DNA of 64,000 nucleotides from Streptomyces iconiensis (GTDB taxonomy: Bacteria; Actinomycetota; Actinomycetes; Streptomycetales; Streptomycetaceae). This document shows positions 17,817 to 25,940 of this stretch, piece after piece; within the stretch, counting starts at the first letter, position 1, and each line of letters begins with the position of its first letter. The position numbers and the translations under genes were made by a program. Where the stretch lies: assembly GCF_028657195.3 (NCBI RefSeq), contig NZ_JANCPR020000003.1:273244-337243 (forward strand). The letters are read 5' to 3'. The notes under the pieces were generated by a model. It was not told the DNA's origin, searched no databases, and saw nothing but the letters and a program-made list of their open reading frames with translations.

Positions 17817-18005
17817 GTGAACGACGAAGACGAGCGCCGCGAACGGTACGCGAAGGCGCTGTACGCCACGCTCGGCTTCAGTGCGGAGCGGCACCCCTGG
17901 GCAGGGCTGGCTCCGGCCCGGCGCGAAGTCTGGTACGTCCGGGCCGACGCGGCCATCGCCGTGGCGGACGAGGAGATCGCCGAGCGCGGGCGCCAAGCAC
18001 CCTGA
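17817..18005 (+). CDS. Small hypothetical protein, 62 residues
   Basis: GTG start at 17817 preceded by GAAAGGG. The short, charged sequence (NDEDERRERYAKALYATLGF.., ending AVADEEIAERGRQAP) is amphipathic and helical, with Trp at residues 28 and 39. Similar small proteins with an ERYAxALY start and a VADxE end occur in Streptomyces genomes and their integrative elements, but I know of no function. It stands alone between photolyase and the glycosyltransferase. Confidence 0.55.
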   Translation: MNDEDERRERYAKALYATLGFSAERHPWAGLAPARREVWYVRADAAIAVADEEIAERGRQAP

Positions 18006-18086
18006 ACGCGGCTGGACCTGGAAGCCGGAGCTGCCTCGTCGGTGCCAGGCTTCGGCGTCCGCGCGGTTCATGCGCACGCGGGCTGC

Positions 18087-19304
18087 CTACCCCGGGCCGG
18101 TTGTGCCGAGCAGCAGTTCCGTGGCCACCTGCGCGCCGTCGGTGCGGATGGTGCCGGCGACGGTGGTCGCTCGGGTACGGGTCCCGGGGGCGAGGGCCGT
18201 GGTGAGTGCGGCGGTCAGGGATTCGGTGGTCGGGACCGGGCCTTCGTGTGCGGCGCCGATGCCCAGTTCGGCGACTCGGGCTGCCCAGTACGGCTGATCA
18301 GCGATCTGAGGGACGATCACTTGGGGTGCGGCGGCCCGTGCGGCGGTCGTTGTGGTGCCGGCGCCGCCGTGGTGTACGACGGCTGCGACCCGGGGGAACA
18401 GTGTCTGCTGGTTGACCTCGCCGACGAGGAAGCAGTCGGCGCCGTCGTCGACCGGGGCCAGGTTGGCCCAGCCGCGGGCGAGGAGCACGCGGCGGCCCCG
18501 CGCGCGTACCGCCCCGATGGCCACCGTGGCGGCGTCCGCCGAGGCGCGCATGGGCATGCTGCCGAAGCCCACGTGCACCGGCGGCGCACCGGCGTCGAGG
18601 AACGCCTCCAACTCGGCGGGGAGCGGGCGTTCGTCGGGCAGGATCCATGCCCCGGTCTGTACCACGTCGAGGTCCGTCATGCCCTGAGAAGGACACAGCG
18701 TCGCGTCGGCCGCCAGCCATGGCCGGTCGGTGAGGACGTGGGCGCGGACGTTGTCCACCGGCGGCAGGCCGATCGCCGCGCGATGGCTGTTGAGGGCCTC
18801 GCCGTACAACGCGTTCACCCTCTGGGCGTCCTGCTCCCACAGCACCCGGTTGTCGGTCTCGTCAGGCGAGGACGGCTTGCCCGGTCGCGACCCCGGAGGG
18901 AAGCGCCGCGACGGCAGTCCGAAGGTGTGGAAGCACGCGAACACGTAGCGGATGCCCAGTTTCTCGGCCACGTCCCGTGCTCCGGCGGGCATCAGACCGG
19001 TCGCCAGCAGCGCGTTACACCCCTCGGCCGCAGCGGCGAGTGTGCGGAACCGCGCGGCGACCAGTTCGGGGGCGAGCCGGAACGCGGCTTCCCTCGTCGG
19101 TGGCCTCGGGCCGGCGATCACCGAACGTACCGTCGGGCCGAGCGGCACCAAGGGCACGCCGACACGGGCCAGCAGCGTCGCGAACTCCTCGTCCGGCGGC
19201 GCGCACACCCGCACCTGCGCGCCGAGTTCCCGTAATCCCACCGCCAGCCCCGCCAGCGGTGCGACATCTCCTCGCGAGCCCCACGTCGACAGCACCACAC
19301 GCAT
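18087..19304 (-). CDS. GT1 glycosyltransferase (vancomycin/macrolide type)
   Basis: 405 residues. The N-terminus STWGSRGDVAPLAGLAVGL is the acceptor-domain start of the GtfE/MGT/UGT group, and the C-terminal donor motif VVHHGGAGTTTTAARA, followed by PQIADQPYWAARV, binds the nucleotide sugar. Such enzymes glycosylate antibiotics, sterols or toxins. There is no polyketide, peptide synthetase or deoxysugar gene nearby, so this is more likely a stand-alone detoxifying or resistance enzyme than part of a biosynthetic cluster. It is divergent from the unknown gene at 19644, with a palindrome in the spacer that may control one or both. Confidence 0.88.
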   Translation of the reverse strand: MRVVLSTWGSRGDVAPLAGLAVGLRELGAQVRVCAPPDEEFATLLARVGVPLVPLGPTVRSVIAGPRPPTREAAFRLAPELVAARFRTLAAAAEGCNALLATGLMPAGARDVAEKLGIRYVFACFHTFGLPSRRFPPGSRPGKPSSPDETDNRVLWEQDAQRVNALYGEALNSHRAAIGLPPVDNVRAHVLTDRPWLAADATLCPSQGMTDLDVVQTGAWILPDERPLPAELEAFLDAGAPPVHVGFGSMPMRASADAATVAIGAVRARGRRVLLARGWANLAPVDDGADCFLVGEVNQQTLFPRVAAVVHHGGAGTTTTAARAAAPQVIVPQIADQPYWAARVAELGIGAAHEGPVPTTESLTAALTTALAPGTRTRATTVAGTIRTDGAQVATELLLGTTGPG

Positions 19305-19365
19305 ACCGCACCCCGTTTCCGCAGGTCATGGACTGGTCCGCCCATCCTGCTGCACAGCACGGGTC

Positions 19366-19394
19366 TTGCCGCAAGCCCCCTGTCGCGCTATAGC
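19366..19394 (+). promoter_or_regulatory. Possible promoter TTGCCG-17-TATAGC
   Basis: A -35-like TTGCCG (19366-19371) and -10-like TATAGC (19389-19394) are separated by 17 bases and point toward the gene at 19644. The start point would fall just before the palindrome at 19406. Confidence 0.4.
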
Positions 19395-19405
19395 TTGAGA
19401 GTGGC

Positions 19406-19423
19406 AAGGAGTGGCAACTCCTT
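19406..19423. promoter_or_regulatory. Palindrome AAGGAGT-GGCA-ACTCCTT
   Basis: Perfect 7-bp arms with a 4-base centre, immediately downstream of the putative -10 and 100 bases from the glycosyltransferase start. It has the size of a dimeric repressor site. No regulator gene is adjacent. Confidence 0.5.
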
Positions 19424-19643
19424 CGCGCAGAACGACGGCGTCGGCACCCGTAGATCGACGGCGTCGGCGTCCCGCTGCCCAGCGCGCACGCCCTCCTCAG
19501 CGTGGCCCCTCGCATGGCCACTCCCGTTGCTCCGCGCATGGCGAACGCGCGTTGCTCCGCGCATGGCGAATGCGTCGCTCTGCGGGGAAAACAGGGCGGA
19601 ACGGGAGAACGGAACAGCGGATCTGCCGTGCGCTGGGGGGACG

Positions 19644-20975
19644 TTGAGCGGCTACGGTGTTGCCGTGGGGAACGAGATAGCCGGAACGGTCTTGCTGCTG
19701 GCCGCGGCGCCAGGAGGCAGGGGACGACTGGTCGATGCGACTGCCGTGCTGCCCGGGCTCGCGGCGGTGCCTGCCGGGGTGCTCACGGGTACGGAGACGG
19801 CGACGCTGATCGAGCTGGCGGACCCGGTGGACCCGCACGCCGTCCTCAGCCGTGTGCGGACAGCGGCTGCGGCGCCAGGGCCGCTCGTGCTCGTCCTGGC
19901 GGGACAGCTCCAGCTCGACCCGCGGCAGCACCGCCTTCATCTGGCCCTGGCCAGAACGACGCACGCCTCGACGCGCTACACCGCGCTGCCGTGGCACTGG
20001 CTGGTCAGCGAACTGGCCCTCCGTGCACCGGAGACGACCACTGCGCTGCTCGACCTGGCCGCCGACGCCGAGTCCTGGCCCACCCTCCGCCGCCAGGGGC
20101 TCACCCTGGGGCCGGGTGTCCGCGTGTACGGCCGCGTTTCGCCGCCGCCACCGCGACGGCGCATGGTCACGCTCGCCCGTACGGGGGTCGCCGCTCATGC
20201 CCCTTCCGTGCCCGAGTACTTGAGCCGCTGCGTCGCCCTGTGGCGCGGCGGCGCCCGGCCGGCCCTGCCTGAGCTGCACGAGTACGCTGCGCAGGCCCCC
20301 GGCGGGGAGGACGCACTGCTCCTGTCCGTCGACACACCCGCACCACCCGCCGCCCCGCCGCCTTCGGGCACGCCGCAGGTACCGGCTGATCCGGCCGCGG
20401 CACCGGTCGCTCCCGCCGCACCGGCCACTCCTGCGGCTCCCGCCGCTCCCGCGGTTCCGGAAGCCCCGACGGCGCCTGTCGTTCCGACGGATCCTGGGGA
20501 CCGAGCCGCTGCACGCCGTGTGGTCCGGCCGGTCGGTGAGGTGCGGGATCCGCTCGCGGTCGTACTCGCTTCAGCCCGTGCAGGGCGGCATGCGGAGGCC
20601 GCCTCGCTCGCCGCCGTGAGCGAGGCCGAGGCGTTGCGTGCCCACGGGCCGGGGTCGGCGCAGGCGTTGCAGTGGCTGGAGGTACGCGCCGACCTGGCGC
20701 GGCTCGCCCAGGACCCGGCGGCGAGTTGCCAGTTGTGGATGACGGCGGCCGAGGCGCGGCTGACCGTAGGCCAGAGCGCGCAGGACGCCGAGGTGGAGGC
20801 GGCGGTCGACCGGGCGCACCACCAGTGGGAACAGGTACGGGACACCGACGAGGCGCTCGGTCTCGCCGCCCGCCTCGCGGGGCTGCGCGCCACGGTCCCC
20901 GGCCGCCAGCCCGGCGCGGCCCGACTCCTCGACCAGCGCCTGACCCGCCTGCGCGGCCTGCTCCCCTCGACGTGA
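19644..20975 (+). CDS. Unknown protein with Pro/Ala linker and helical C-terminal domain
   Basis: 443 residues if the TTG at 19644 (GGGGGGA just upstream) is the start; the GTG at 19665 is the alternative and lacks a ribosome site. The N-terminal 190 residues form an alpha/beta-like region (GTVLLLAAAPGG, VLVLAGQLQLDP, STRYTALPWHWLV) resembling a caspase-like or nucleotidase-like fold only loosely. A Pro-Ala-Val linker (about residues 225-285) leads to a helical TPR-like C-terminus. I do not recognise the family; a role as a signalling or conflict-type protein is possible, but unproven. It ends before a strong bidirectional terminator. Confidence 0.65.
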   Translation: MSGYGVAVGNEIAGTVLLLAAAPGGRGRLVDATAVLPGLAAVPAGVLTGTETATLIELADPVDPHAVLSRVRTAAAAPGPLVLVLAGQLQLDPRQHRLHLALARTTHASTRYTALPWHWLVSELALRAPETTTALLDLAADAESWPTLRRQGLTLGPGVRVYGRVSPPPPRRRMVTLARTGVAAHAPSVPEYLSRCVALWRGGARPALPELHEYAAQAPGGEDALLLSVDTPAPPAAPPPSGTPQVPADPAAAPVAPAAPATPAAPAAPAVPEAPTAPVVPTDPGDRAAARRVVRPVGEVRDPLAVVLASARAGRHAEAASLAAVSEAEALRAHGPGSAQALQWLEVRADLARLAQDPAASCQLWMTAAEARLTVGQSAQDAEVEAAVDRAHHQWEQVRDTDEALGLAARLAGLRATVPGRQPGAARLLDQRLTRLRGLLPST

Positions 20976-20978
20976 ACA

Positions 20979-21035
20979 GGCGTGTTGTGGGGCGAGGGCA
21001 ACGCATTGGCGTGTTGTGGGGGAGGGCAGCGCATT
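20979..21035. repeat. 29-bp direct repeat, two copies
   Basis: GGCGTGTTGTGGGGCGAGGGC followed by AACGCATT (20979-21007) is repeated with one base deleted and one substitution at 21008-21035. Confidence 0.85.
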
Positions 21036-21084
21036 ACGGTGGCGGTTCTTCCGGAGTCCGCCTCCGGGGCACCGCTGCGGAATG

Positions 21085-21119
21085 CCCTTACGCCGCCGAT
21101 GATGCCGGCGGCGTAAGGG
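21085..21119. terminator. Strong bidirectional terminator hairpin
   Basis: CCCTTACGCCGCCG and its exact complement CGGCGGCGTAAGGG form a perfect 14-bp stem around a 7-base loop. It lies between two converging genes, ending at 20975 (+) and 21179 (-). Confidence 0.85.
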
Positions 21120-21178
21120 AGGGCACCGGGATGCCTGCGGCCGAGCTGGGCAGAAGGGAATGCCCAGAGCCGGCTCGT

Positions 21179-21721
21179 TCAGAGTTCGCCGGGAGCGGCA
21201 AACCGGTAGAAGACGCCGCCGACCGGCTGGATGCCCATGAGCAGCCAGACCGCGTTTTCGAAGTCGTGGGCCCGTGAGAGGTCTCCGACGCGCACCGGGT
21301 CGTAGCCGGCGTCGCGGATCAGTTGCTCGGTGACGTCGCGGGCTCCCTCGTCGGCGACGTACCAGTTGCTCGGCCGCACTCGCTGCTTGCTCAGTTCGCC
21401 GTACAGGGCTCCGAAGTTCATGTTGAAGCTCTTGGCCACCGGGGCGCGGGTGAAGGACTTCACTTCCTCGGCGTAGGACGGAAAATTGCCCTGACGTGCG
21501 GGTATGACGTTGGTCGCGTCGATCGCGATCTTCCCCTCCAGCCCTGTCACCTTGCTCAGGGCCTCCGAGATCTTTGTGCCGGGTACGGCGACCAGGACGG
21601 CGTCCGCTTCCGAGGCATCCCCGCCGTCACGGCCCAACTCGTCGACCTCGTGGCCCGCTGTCCGCCACAGGCCGGCCAGTCCTGCGCCGATCATTCCTCT
21701 TCCGATCGTGACGATCTTCAC
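21179..21721 (-). CDS. NADPH-dependent F420 reductase-like oxidoreductase
   Basis: 180 residues from the GTG at 21721 (AAGGAAG seven bases upstream). The Rossmann loop GRGMIGAGLAGLWRTAGHEV (residues 7-26) and the DATN, ARQGNFPSYAEEV and KSFNMNFGALYG segments match the F420-dependent NADP oxidoreductase-like family, which also includes proteins not known to bind F420. A longer frame to 22468 runs through the next gene and is rejected. It is the second gene of a two-gene unit with an epimerase 58 bases upstream; a divergent LysR gene is the probable controller. Confidence 0.85.
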   Translation of the reverse strand: MKIVTIGRGMIGAGLAGLWRTAGHEVDELGRDGGDASEADAVLVAVPGTKISEALSKVTGLEGKIAIDATNVIPARQGNFPSYAEEVKSFTRAPVAKSFNMNFGALYGELSKQRVRPSNWYVADEGARDVTEQLIRDAGYDPVRVGDLSRAHDFENAVWLLMGIQPVGGVFYRFAAPGEL

Positions 21722-21779
21722 TGTGTGTCTTCCTTCTGCTGAAAGTTGACGTATGCCGGTTGAATGCGCAGATGACGCT

Positions 21780-22712
21780 TCATGTGCGAGGGACGGCCAC
21801 CGAGTTCCTGACGGCGTCCAGACCGGCGGCGTGCGAAACGAGGGGCCCGTACCCGAGTTCGGCCACGGCCTTGTCCGTCCGCAGGGTGCACTGCTGCCCG
21901 AGGAACCATCGAGCGGGAACGGGGACCTCGCGGGCGGCGGTCTCGGCGTCCAGTTCGGGGATCGGGGTGTCGACGCCATGGATCTCGAACTGCGTCTCCA
22001 GGAACTCGCGCAGGACGACGGGGTGCCGGTCGGTGACGAAGTAGACCTGACCGGGCCGGCCGCTTCGCCATCCGAGCATGAGCCCCTCGACGGCGTTCTC
22101 GACGTACGTGATGTCAGTCGTGTGCCGGCCTCCGCCGATCCACGCGAACTGGCCCGCCAGCGCCGCCGCCACCAAGCCTTCGACGAGGAGGCTGCCGGGT
22201 CCCCAGACGAACCTCGGGCGAATCGAGACCGTGGCGAGCTCCGGGGTGTTCGCGTCGAGCACGATCTTCTCGGCCGCGGCCTTCGCTGCGCTGTAGGCGG
22301 CTTCCGAGTCGGGCCGCAGCGGCGCGGTCTCGTCGACGTCCACGAGCGGGGCGCCGGCGAGGAGCGCGGCTTCGCTCCCGCAGTGGACGAACCGCGGGAC
22401 CCGCGCGTGACGGGCCGCGTCGACGGCTGCCCGGGTGCCGCGGACCGACACCAGTTCATGACGTTCACGACCGGCGGTGATGTCGGTCTCGGCGGCGAGA
22501 TGGAACAGCACGTCGCTGCCCGCCACCCCGTCCCGCCACGTGGTCGGATCGGTCAACTCGCCCCGCACGGGCTCGGCGCCCAGCGCCGAGATCTTCGCAG
22601 CCGATGTCTCGCTGCGCACCAGAGCACGCACCGAATGCCCCTCGTCGAGGAGCCGGCGTACCAGCACCTGGCCGATGAACCCCGAACCGCCCGTGACGAA
22701 TACCTGTGCCAT
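21780..22712 (-). CDS. NAD-dependent epimerase/dehydratase family protein
   Basis: 310 residues from ATG 22712 with AAGGAGAGG upstream. It is an extended SDR: Rossmann motif FVTGGSGFIGQVLVRRLL (residues 5-22), and the catalytic YxxxK appears as AYSAAKAAAEK. FHLAAETDITAGRERHE and SIRPRFVWGPG are further family motifs. Members reduce or epimerise sugar nucleotides, flavonoids or steroids. It begins the two-gene unit transcribed away from a LysR regulator, a layout typical of a substrate-induced oxidoreductase. Confidence 0.88.
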   Translation of the reverse strand: MAQVFVTGGSGFIGQVLVRRLLDEGHSVRALVRSETSAAKISALGAEPVRGELTDPTTWRDGVAGSDVLFHLAAETDITAGRERHELVSVRGTRAAVDAARHARVPRFVHCGSEAALLAGAPLVDVDETAPLRPDSEAAYSAAKAAAEKIVLDANTPELATVSIRPRFVWGPGSLLVEGLVAAALAGQFAWIGGGRHTTDITYVENAVEGLMLGWRSGRPGQVYFVTDRHPVVLREFLETQFEIHGVDTPIPELDAETAAREVPVPARWFLGQQCTLRTDKAVAELGYGPLVSHAAGLDAVRNSVAVPRT

Positions 22713-22848
22713 GACCCTCTCCTTCGCTCTGTGTGAGCCCCCCCCGCCTGCCTTGAGCGAGAAGGTGTCGTGGACCAGAGCAACCAGGGGCCCGGAGGTC
22801 TTCCCTCGGCCGCACTCATGCTTCGACGGGCTGCGATAAGTTTTTTGG

Positions 22849-23790
22849 ATGGCTTCTCTTCGGGCACTGGAGTGTCTTGTCGCGGTCGCGGATTCCGGTT
22901 CGATCACCCAGGCCGCGCTGCTGCTGCATTCGTCGCAGCCCGCCGTCTCTCATCAACTCGCCTCGCTGGAACGCGAGACCCGGACGGTCCTGCTTCGCCG
23001 CGAGGCCCGGGGGGTCAAGCTCACTCCCGCGGGACGCGCCGCCGTCGCGGACGCCAGACGAGCGATCGAAGCAGCCGCCTCCGCGGTGAGGTCGGCACGT
23101 GCGGTGGGTCAAGTGGCCGCGGGCGTCCTGCGGTTGGCCTGCGCGCAGAGCCTCACGGTGCCGCTGCTCGCCGGGGTCGTCCGCCAGTGGCATCGCCGCT
23201 ACCCCGAGGTCGCGATCACGCTGCGCGAGTCCACGGCGATGAACGAGGCGCTCGGCCTCGTCGAATCCGACGAAGTCGATGTGGCGGTGCTGACCGCTCC
23301 CTCGGCCGGTCGCTTCACGATCACCGCCGTCGCCGAGGAGGAGATCGTGCTGGCGGCACCCGTCGGCCACTCGCTGGCCGGGCAGGAGGCCGTACGCCTT
23401 GAGGATCTCGAAGGTGTGCCGCTCGTTCACTTCGCGCCGGACAACGGCCTCAGTACCTGGCTCGACCAGTCCTTCGCGCGCGCGGGAGTCCACCCGGAGA
23501 CGGTGATGAGGACCTCGGTGACCGCGGCGGCACCACAGCTCGCGGCTGCCGGTCTGGGCGTCGCCGTGTGCCCCGTGAGCGCGGTCGGCCTGGGCTTTCC
23601 GGGAGCAGTGCGCCCGTTCTCTCCGCGCTGGGTCAGGCAGCTGGTGGCGGTGACGTCGGCTGAACCGGATCCGCTCGTCGCACGGTTCATCGGCGACCTG
23701 CGCGCTCACGGCATGCGGGTGCCTCGTGGTGTGCGGACCCAGCTCGCACAGGACGGCCCTCCGGCCGGGACAGCACGACCGTCCTCCTGA
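22849..23790 (+). CDS. LysR-family transcriptional regulator
   Basis: 313 residues. N-terminal helix-turn-helix (LVAVADSGSITQAALLLHSSQPAVSHQL, residues about 9-36 in overlapping pieces) followed by the type 2 periplasmic-binding effector domain. Divergent from the epimerase gene with a 136-base spacer, it is expected to activate that unit. The spacer contains an AT-rich TGCGATAAGTTTTTTGG directly before the ATG; no ribosome site is visible, so the mRNA may be leaderless or start within that tract. Confidence 0.92.
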   Translation: MASLRALECLVAVADSGSITQAALLLHSSQPAVSHQLASLERETRTVLLRREARGVKLTPAGRAAVADARRAIEAAASAVRSARAVGQVAAGVLRLACAQSLTVPLLAGVVRQWHRRYPEVAITLRESTAMNEALGLVESDEVDVAVLTAPSAGRFTITAVAEEEIVLAAPVGHSLAGQEAVRLEDLEGVPLVHFAPDNGLSTWLDQSFARAGVHPETVMRTSVTAAAPQLAAAGLGVAVCPVSAVGLGFPGAVRPFSPRWVRQLVAVTSAEPDPLVARFIGDLRAHGMRVPRGVRTQLAQDGPPAGTARPSS

Positions 23791-23807
23791 GGTTCGCCGC
23801 GCAGTCG

Positions 23808-23916
23808 CGGTCGCGGTCTCAGTCGCAGATGCGGTCGCGGTCGGTGCCGCTGCCGCTTCCGCCGCGCTGTCGCGGCAGCCGATGCCGCCGCCGCAGCCGA
23901 CACCGCCGCCGTTGAC
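23808..23916. repeat. Low-complexity GTCGCG / GCCGCC tract
   Basis: Degenerate trinucleotide and hexanucleotide repetition between the LysR and GntR genes: AGTCGCGGTCGCGGTCTC first, then GCCGCCGCCGCAGCC. No gene; reading either strand gives only low-complexity protein. Confidence 0.7.
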
Positions 23917-23980
23917 GCGGTCGAAGGCCAGGTTTCCGGTCCGTGCGTGAGGCGGATGTGGCTGGTGTGACCCACGGAAC

Positions 23981-24004
23981 AGACAGGTTCAGACAGGTGT
24001 GTCT
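23981..24004. promoter_or_regulatory. GntR-type operator AGACA-GGTG-TGTCT
   Basis: Perfect 5-bp arms at 23991-24004, directly preceded by a second AGACAGG (23981-23987). It ends 11 bases before the GntR start codon, which predicts autorepression; the half sites AGACA and TGTCT fit HutC-subfamily operators. Confidence 0.65.
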
Positions 24005-24015
24005 ACGGTACGGAC

Positions 24016-24735
24016 ATGTCCGAACAGGCGCGTAAGCATCAGCGGGTGGCCCGGATACTGGGCCGGGAGATCCGGGGTGGAGCCCTGCGCACGGGGAGCC
24101 GGCTTCCGGGGGAGCACGCTCTGACCGAGCGGTTCTCCGTCAGCCGTTCCACGGTCAGGGAGGCACTGCGCACCCTCGCCGACGAGGGGCTGGTGCGCAC
24201 CCATCCGGGCATCGGCTCCTTCGTCAGCTTCGACGGCGCCCCGCTGGACAACAGGCACGGCTGGAAACAGTCCCTCACCGAACAGGGCATAGCGCCCGAG
24301 ACGACGGTGCTGCGCCTGGAGACCGTGCGCGACGCCGCGCTGCGGGACGCGCTCGGCCTGGCGAGCGACCGGTTCCTCGCCGTGGACCGTATGCGCACCC
24401 TCCCCAACGGTGTCCGGCTCTCCCTGGAGTACAGCCGGGTGCCGCTGCACGCCGGCCTTGAGGACGTACCCGAGACCGGCCTCGTCGACGGATCGCTGAC
24501 CGCGACCCTCGCCGGAGCCGGGCTCGTGGTGGCCTCGGGGGAGCAGCGCGCGACCGCCGTCCCGCTGGGCGAGGCGGAGGCCGGCCAGCTGCGGCGCGCG
24601 GCCGGTACGTCGTTCCTGCGCGTGACCCGCGTGGGGCGCTCCCCGGTCGGTGCCGTCATCGAACACGTGGTGAGCCTGCTGGACCCCGAAAGGTTCGAAC
24701 TGCGCACCACCTTCGGCGAGCCGGGCCACCAGTGA
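24016..24735 (+). CDS. GntR-family (HutC/UTRA) regulator
   Basis: 239 residues. Winged helix (VARILGREIRGGALRTGSRL, then LTERFSVSRSTVREALRTLADEG) followed by a UTRA ligand domain (LRLETVRDAALRDALGL, SLEYSRVPLHAG, FLRVTRVGRS). It heads a four-gene cluster: glycohydrolase, NCS1 permease, PfkB kinase. The ligand is probably the substrate or a phosphorylated product of that pathway. The binding site just upstream suggests it represses the whole cluster. Confidence 0.92.
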   Translation: MSEQARKHQRVARILGREIRGGALRTGSRLPGEHALTERFSVSRSTVREALRTLADEGLVRTHPGIGSFVSFDGAPLDNRHGWKQSLTEQGIAPETTVLRLETVRDAALRDALGLASDRFLAVDRMRTLPNGVRLSLEYSRVPLHAGLEDVPETGLVDGSLTATLAGAGLVVASGEQRATAVPLGEAEAGQLRRAAGTSFLRVTRVGRSPVGAVIEHVVSLLDPERFELRTTFGEPGHQ

Positions 24736-24830
24736 AGGCGGGACCGGCGGCCGGTTCGGCCGAACCGGCGGGCCCGGTGAGCCCCGCCCCTCCGATCCGT
24801 AACACGCGACAGGAAAACGGAAGACCCCCT

Positions 24831-25835
24831 ATGAACGACCCCCGCACCGACCGTGCCCTGGGCGCCCTCTACGGGCTCGCTCTCGGCGACGCGCTGGGCA
24901 TGCCCACCCAGATCATGTCCCGCGCCGCCATCACCGCGCGCTTCGGCCGCGTCACCGGCTTCGAGGCCGGACCGCCGGACAACCCCGTGGCCGCTGGAAT
25001 GCCGGCGGGAAGCGTCACCGACGACACCGACCAGGCGCTCATCGTCGGCCGGCTCCTGACGGGCCCGGAGGGACGGATCGACCCCGAGCAGTTCGCGAAG
25101 GCCCTCCTGGAGTGGGAGGCCGGGATGAAGGCCAAGGGCTCGCTCGACCTTCTCGGCCCCTCGACCAAGGCGGCACTGGACGCGGTGACCCGGGGCGTGC
25201 CGGTCAGCGAGACCGGCAGCACAGGGACGACGAACGGCGCCGCGATGCGCGTCACCCCGGTCGGAGTGGCCTTCCCCGTACGCCCGTTGGACGCGTTCAT
25301 CGACCGGGTCGTGGAGTCCTGCCAGGTCACCCACGACACCACGATCGGCATCGCCGGTGCTGCCGCCGTCGCCGCCGCTGTGAGCAGCGCCGTCGACGGT
25401 GCCGGTCTCGACGCGGCCATGGACGCGGCCGAGGCGGCGGCCAGGGCGGGTGCGGCGCGCGGCCACTGGGCGGCGGGGCCCGACATCGCCACCCGTATCC
25501 ACTGGGCACGCGGCGCGGTGACGGGGCTGGACGAGGCGCAGGCCGCCGACCTCATCAGCGAACTGATCGGCACCAGCGTCGCCAGCCAGGAGTCGATACC
25601 GGCCGCTTTCGCCGTGCTCGCGCTGGTCGGTGAGGACCCGTGGCGTGCCTGCCTGCTCGCGGCCAACCTCGGCGGCGACTGCGACACGATCGGCGCCATC
25701 GCCGGTGCCGTGGCCGGCGCGGTCTCCGGGCTGAGCGGCCTGCCGGCCGACGCCGTGGCGACGCTGCGCTCCGTCAACGATCTCGACGTGGAGCCACTGG
25801 CCGCGCGTCTTCTCGCCCTGCGTCCGGCCGGCTGA
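24831..25835 (+). CDS. ADP-ribosylglycohydrolase-fold enzyme
   Basis: 334 residues from ATG 24831; homologous sequence starts at once (ALGALYGLALGDALGMP). An earlier GTG at 24732 overlaps the GntR stop but adds a Pro/Ala-rich tail. The dimagnesium motifs of the DraG/ARH family are intact: TDDTD at residues 63-67 and DCDT at about 283-286, with TNGAAMRV in between. Family members cut N-glycosidic bonds to ribose. Next to a nucleobase-type permease and a ribokinase-like enzyme, the likely substrate is a small nucleoside or N-riboside, not ADP-ribosyl protein; this is inferred from context. Confidence 0.9.
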   Translation: MNDPRTDRALGALYGLALGDALGMPTQIMSRAAITARFGRVTGFEAGPPDNPVAAGMPAGSVTDDTDQALIVGRLLTGPEGRIDPEQFAKALLEWEAGMKAKGSLDLLGPSTKAALDAVTRGVPVSETGSTGTTNGAAMRVTPVGVAFPVRPLDAFIDRVVESCQVTHDTTIGIAGAAAVAAAVSSAVDGAGLDAAMDAAEAAARAGAARGHWAAGPDIATRIHWARGAVTGLDEAQAADLISELIGTSVASQESIPAAFAVLALVGEDPWRACLLAANLGGDCDTIGAIAGAVAGAVSGLSGLPADAVATLRSVNDLDVEPLAARLLALRPAG

Positions 25836-25940
25836 GCCGGAACCGCGCTCTCGCAGCCAACGCAGACAACGCAGACAACGCAGCCCGCACATACGCGAGG
25901 AGCCCACTCCTCGCCTCTCGCCTCGTAAGGAGGTTGGGCC

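Larger units (their letters stand above)
19305..19643. other. Divergent spacer with promoter-like and palindromic sites
   Basis: 339 bases. The promoter and palindrome are listed separately. Between about 19500 and 19580 the phrase GTTGCTCCGCGCATGGCGAA occurs twice exactly or nearly so, with shorter fragments around it. No gene is supported in it. Confidence 0.6.

Noticed and set aside
18087..20975. Antibiotic biosynthetic gene cluster
   Set aside because: A single glycosyltransferase without synthase, deoxysugar or tailoring genes does not make a cluster.
24732..24830. Earlier GTG start for the glycohydrolase, overlapping the GntR stop
   Set aside because: It adds 33 Pro/Ala/Gly residues before the start of family homology. 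I keep it as an alternative only.
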